Origin: Candidatus Cloacimonadota bacterium
GTDB taxonomy: Bacteria > Cloacimonadota > Cloacimonadia > JGIOTU-2
Length of the DNA stretch: 25,118 bases
Direction of reading: 5' to 3'
NCBI GenBank assembly: GCA_014382685.1
Contig: JACNJG010000102.1
Span: forward strand, 1-25,118
In this document: positions 24,809 through 25,118 of the stretch, one piece after another
Position numbering within the stretch: position 1 is the stretch's first letter
Layout of the letters: every line of letters starts with the position of its first letter
Program-made: the position numbers and the translations under genes
The notes under the pieces: model-generated
What the model was told of the DNA's origin: nothing
Database searches by the model: none
What the model saw: only the letters and a program-made list of their open reading frames with translations

Positions 24809-24841
24809 AAAAAATCAACCGGCACAATAACTGCACCGGCT
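24809..24841 (-). terminator. Rho-independent terminator of the secreted-protein gene
   Basis: In minus sense AGCCGGTGCA-GTTAT-TGTGCCGGTT forms a ten-pair stem with three G-U pairs, followed by GATTTTTTC. It begins 14 bases after the stop codon and lies about 40 bp before the phosphorylase start. It therefore separates the two transcription units. Confidence 0.8.
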
Positions 24842-24855
24842 GAAAATTATACCTG

Positions 24856-25116
24856 TTATTTAACCAAGATCATTGATTTAGTATCAACTACATGGTCATT
24901 TACTTTGAGCTGATAGAAGTAGGTGCCTGATGGGATATTTTGAGCATTCCAAGTATGTGTATAAGTACTTGGCAATACGTCATCGTTCACAAGTGTCTCG
25001 ACAAGTCTTCCTTTAACGTCATAAATCGTGAGTTCGACTTTGCTGGATTGTGTTATGGAAAAACGGATTGTAGTAGTTGGATTGAACGGATTAGGATAAT
25101 TATTTACAAGTACTGA
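24856..25116 (-). CDS. C-terminal end of a secreted protein with FlgD-like/T9SS-type sorting domain (partial)
   Basis: The gene enters from beyond the window; 86 C-terminal residues are present. They form a complete FlgD-like immunoglobulin fold of the kind used as a C-terminal sorting or anchoring domain: NNYPNPFNPTTTIRFSI, VELTIYDVKGRLVETLV, HTWNAQNIPSGTYFYQL and a final strand ending SMILVK. Such tails are found on exported proteins of Bacteroidetes, Cloacimonadota and related phyla and are cleaved or anchored by the type IX system where it exists. The function of the missing N-terminal part cannot be judged. A hairpin terminator follows. This small domain is the main taxonomic clue in the window. 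Confidence 0.92.
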   Translation of the reverse strand, partial: SVLVNNYPNPFNPTTTIRFSITQSSKVELTIYDVKGRLVETLVNDDVLPSTYTHTWNAQNIPSGTYFYQLKVNDHVVDTKSMILVK

Positions 25117-25118
25117 AT

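Overview
The window is AT-rich bacterial DNA, and every gene I can support lies on the minus strand. It holds most of a division and cell-wall (dcw) cluster, a single-gene amidohydrolase unit, a tRNA, a two-gene beta-glucan utilisation unit, and the 3' end of a secreted-protein gene. The last encodes a C-terminal FlgD-like sorting domain containing NYPNPFNPTT, which is typical of the Fibrobacteres-Chlorobi-Bacteroidetes superphylum and its uncultured relatives. Together with the AT-rich genes and the intergenic repeats this suggests an organism of that group, perhaps Cloacimonadota-like. The taxonomy is inference, not something the sequence proves.

Layout in transcription order, from high to low coordinates. 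At 25116-24856 is the 3' end of the secreted-protein gene, closed by a hairpin terminator (24841-24809). At 24769-19516 a 1102-residue clan GH-Q type glycoside phosphorylase is followed 16 bp later by a GH3 beta-glucosidase. At 19515-18848 are hairpins and tRNA-Gly(CCC). At 18847-17258 is a YtcJ-like amidohydrolase. A good sigma-70-type promoter (17163-17134) then starts the dcw operon: mraZ, a degenerate second mraZ copy, rsmH, ftsL-like, ftsI with a PASTA domain, murF, mraY, murD, ftsW, murG, murC, murB, ftsQ/divIB, ftsA, ftsZ and a small four-helix membrane protein. Most junctions are 1-16 bp gaps or TAATG/ATGA/TGATG overlaps, so the operon is tightly coupled. murE and ddl are absent from their usual places. 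Positions 1-484 are noncoding and full of palindromes.

In the dcw operon, MurB, MurC, MurD and MurF make UDP-MurNAc-peptide. MraY and MurG convert it to lipid II, and FtsW with FtsI polymerise and crosslink it at the septum. FtsZ, FtsA, FtsQ and FtsL organise that site. RsmH methylates 16S rRNA and MraZ is the probable autoregulator.

The most unusual structures are: (1) a 111-bp tandem insertion, 2.2 copies, exactly at the murC stop/murB start overlap, which leaves both proteins intact but creates two decoy murB-like starts; (2) the tandem MraZ pair whose second member has lost the DNA-contact motifs; (3) a recurring architecture of an 82-84 bp element between 22-27 bp direct repeats at three intergenic sites; (4) an FtsZ without a recognisable canonical C-terminal peptide.
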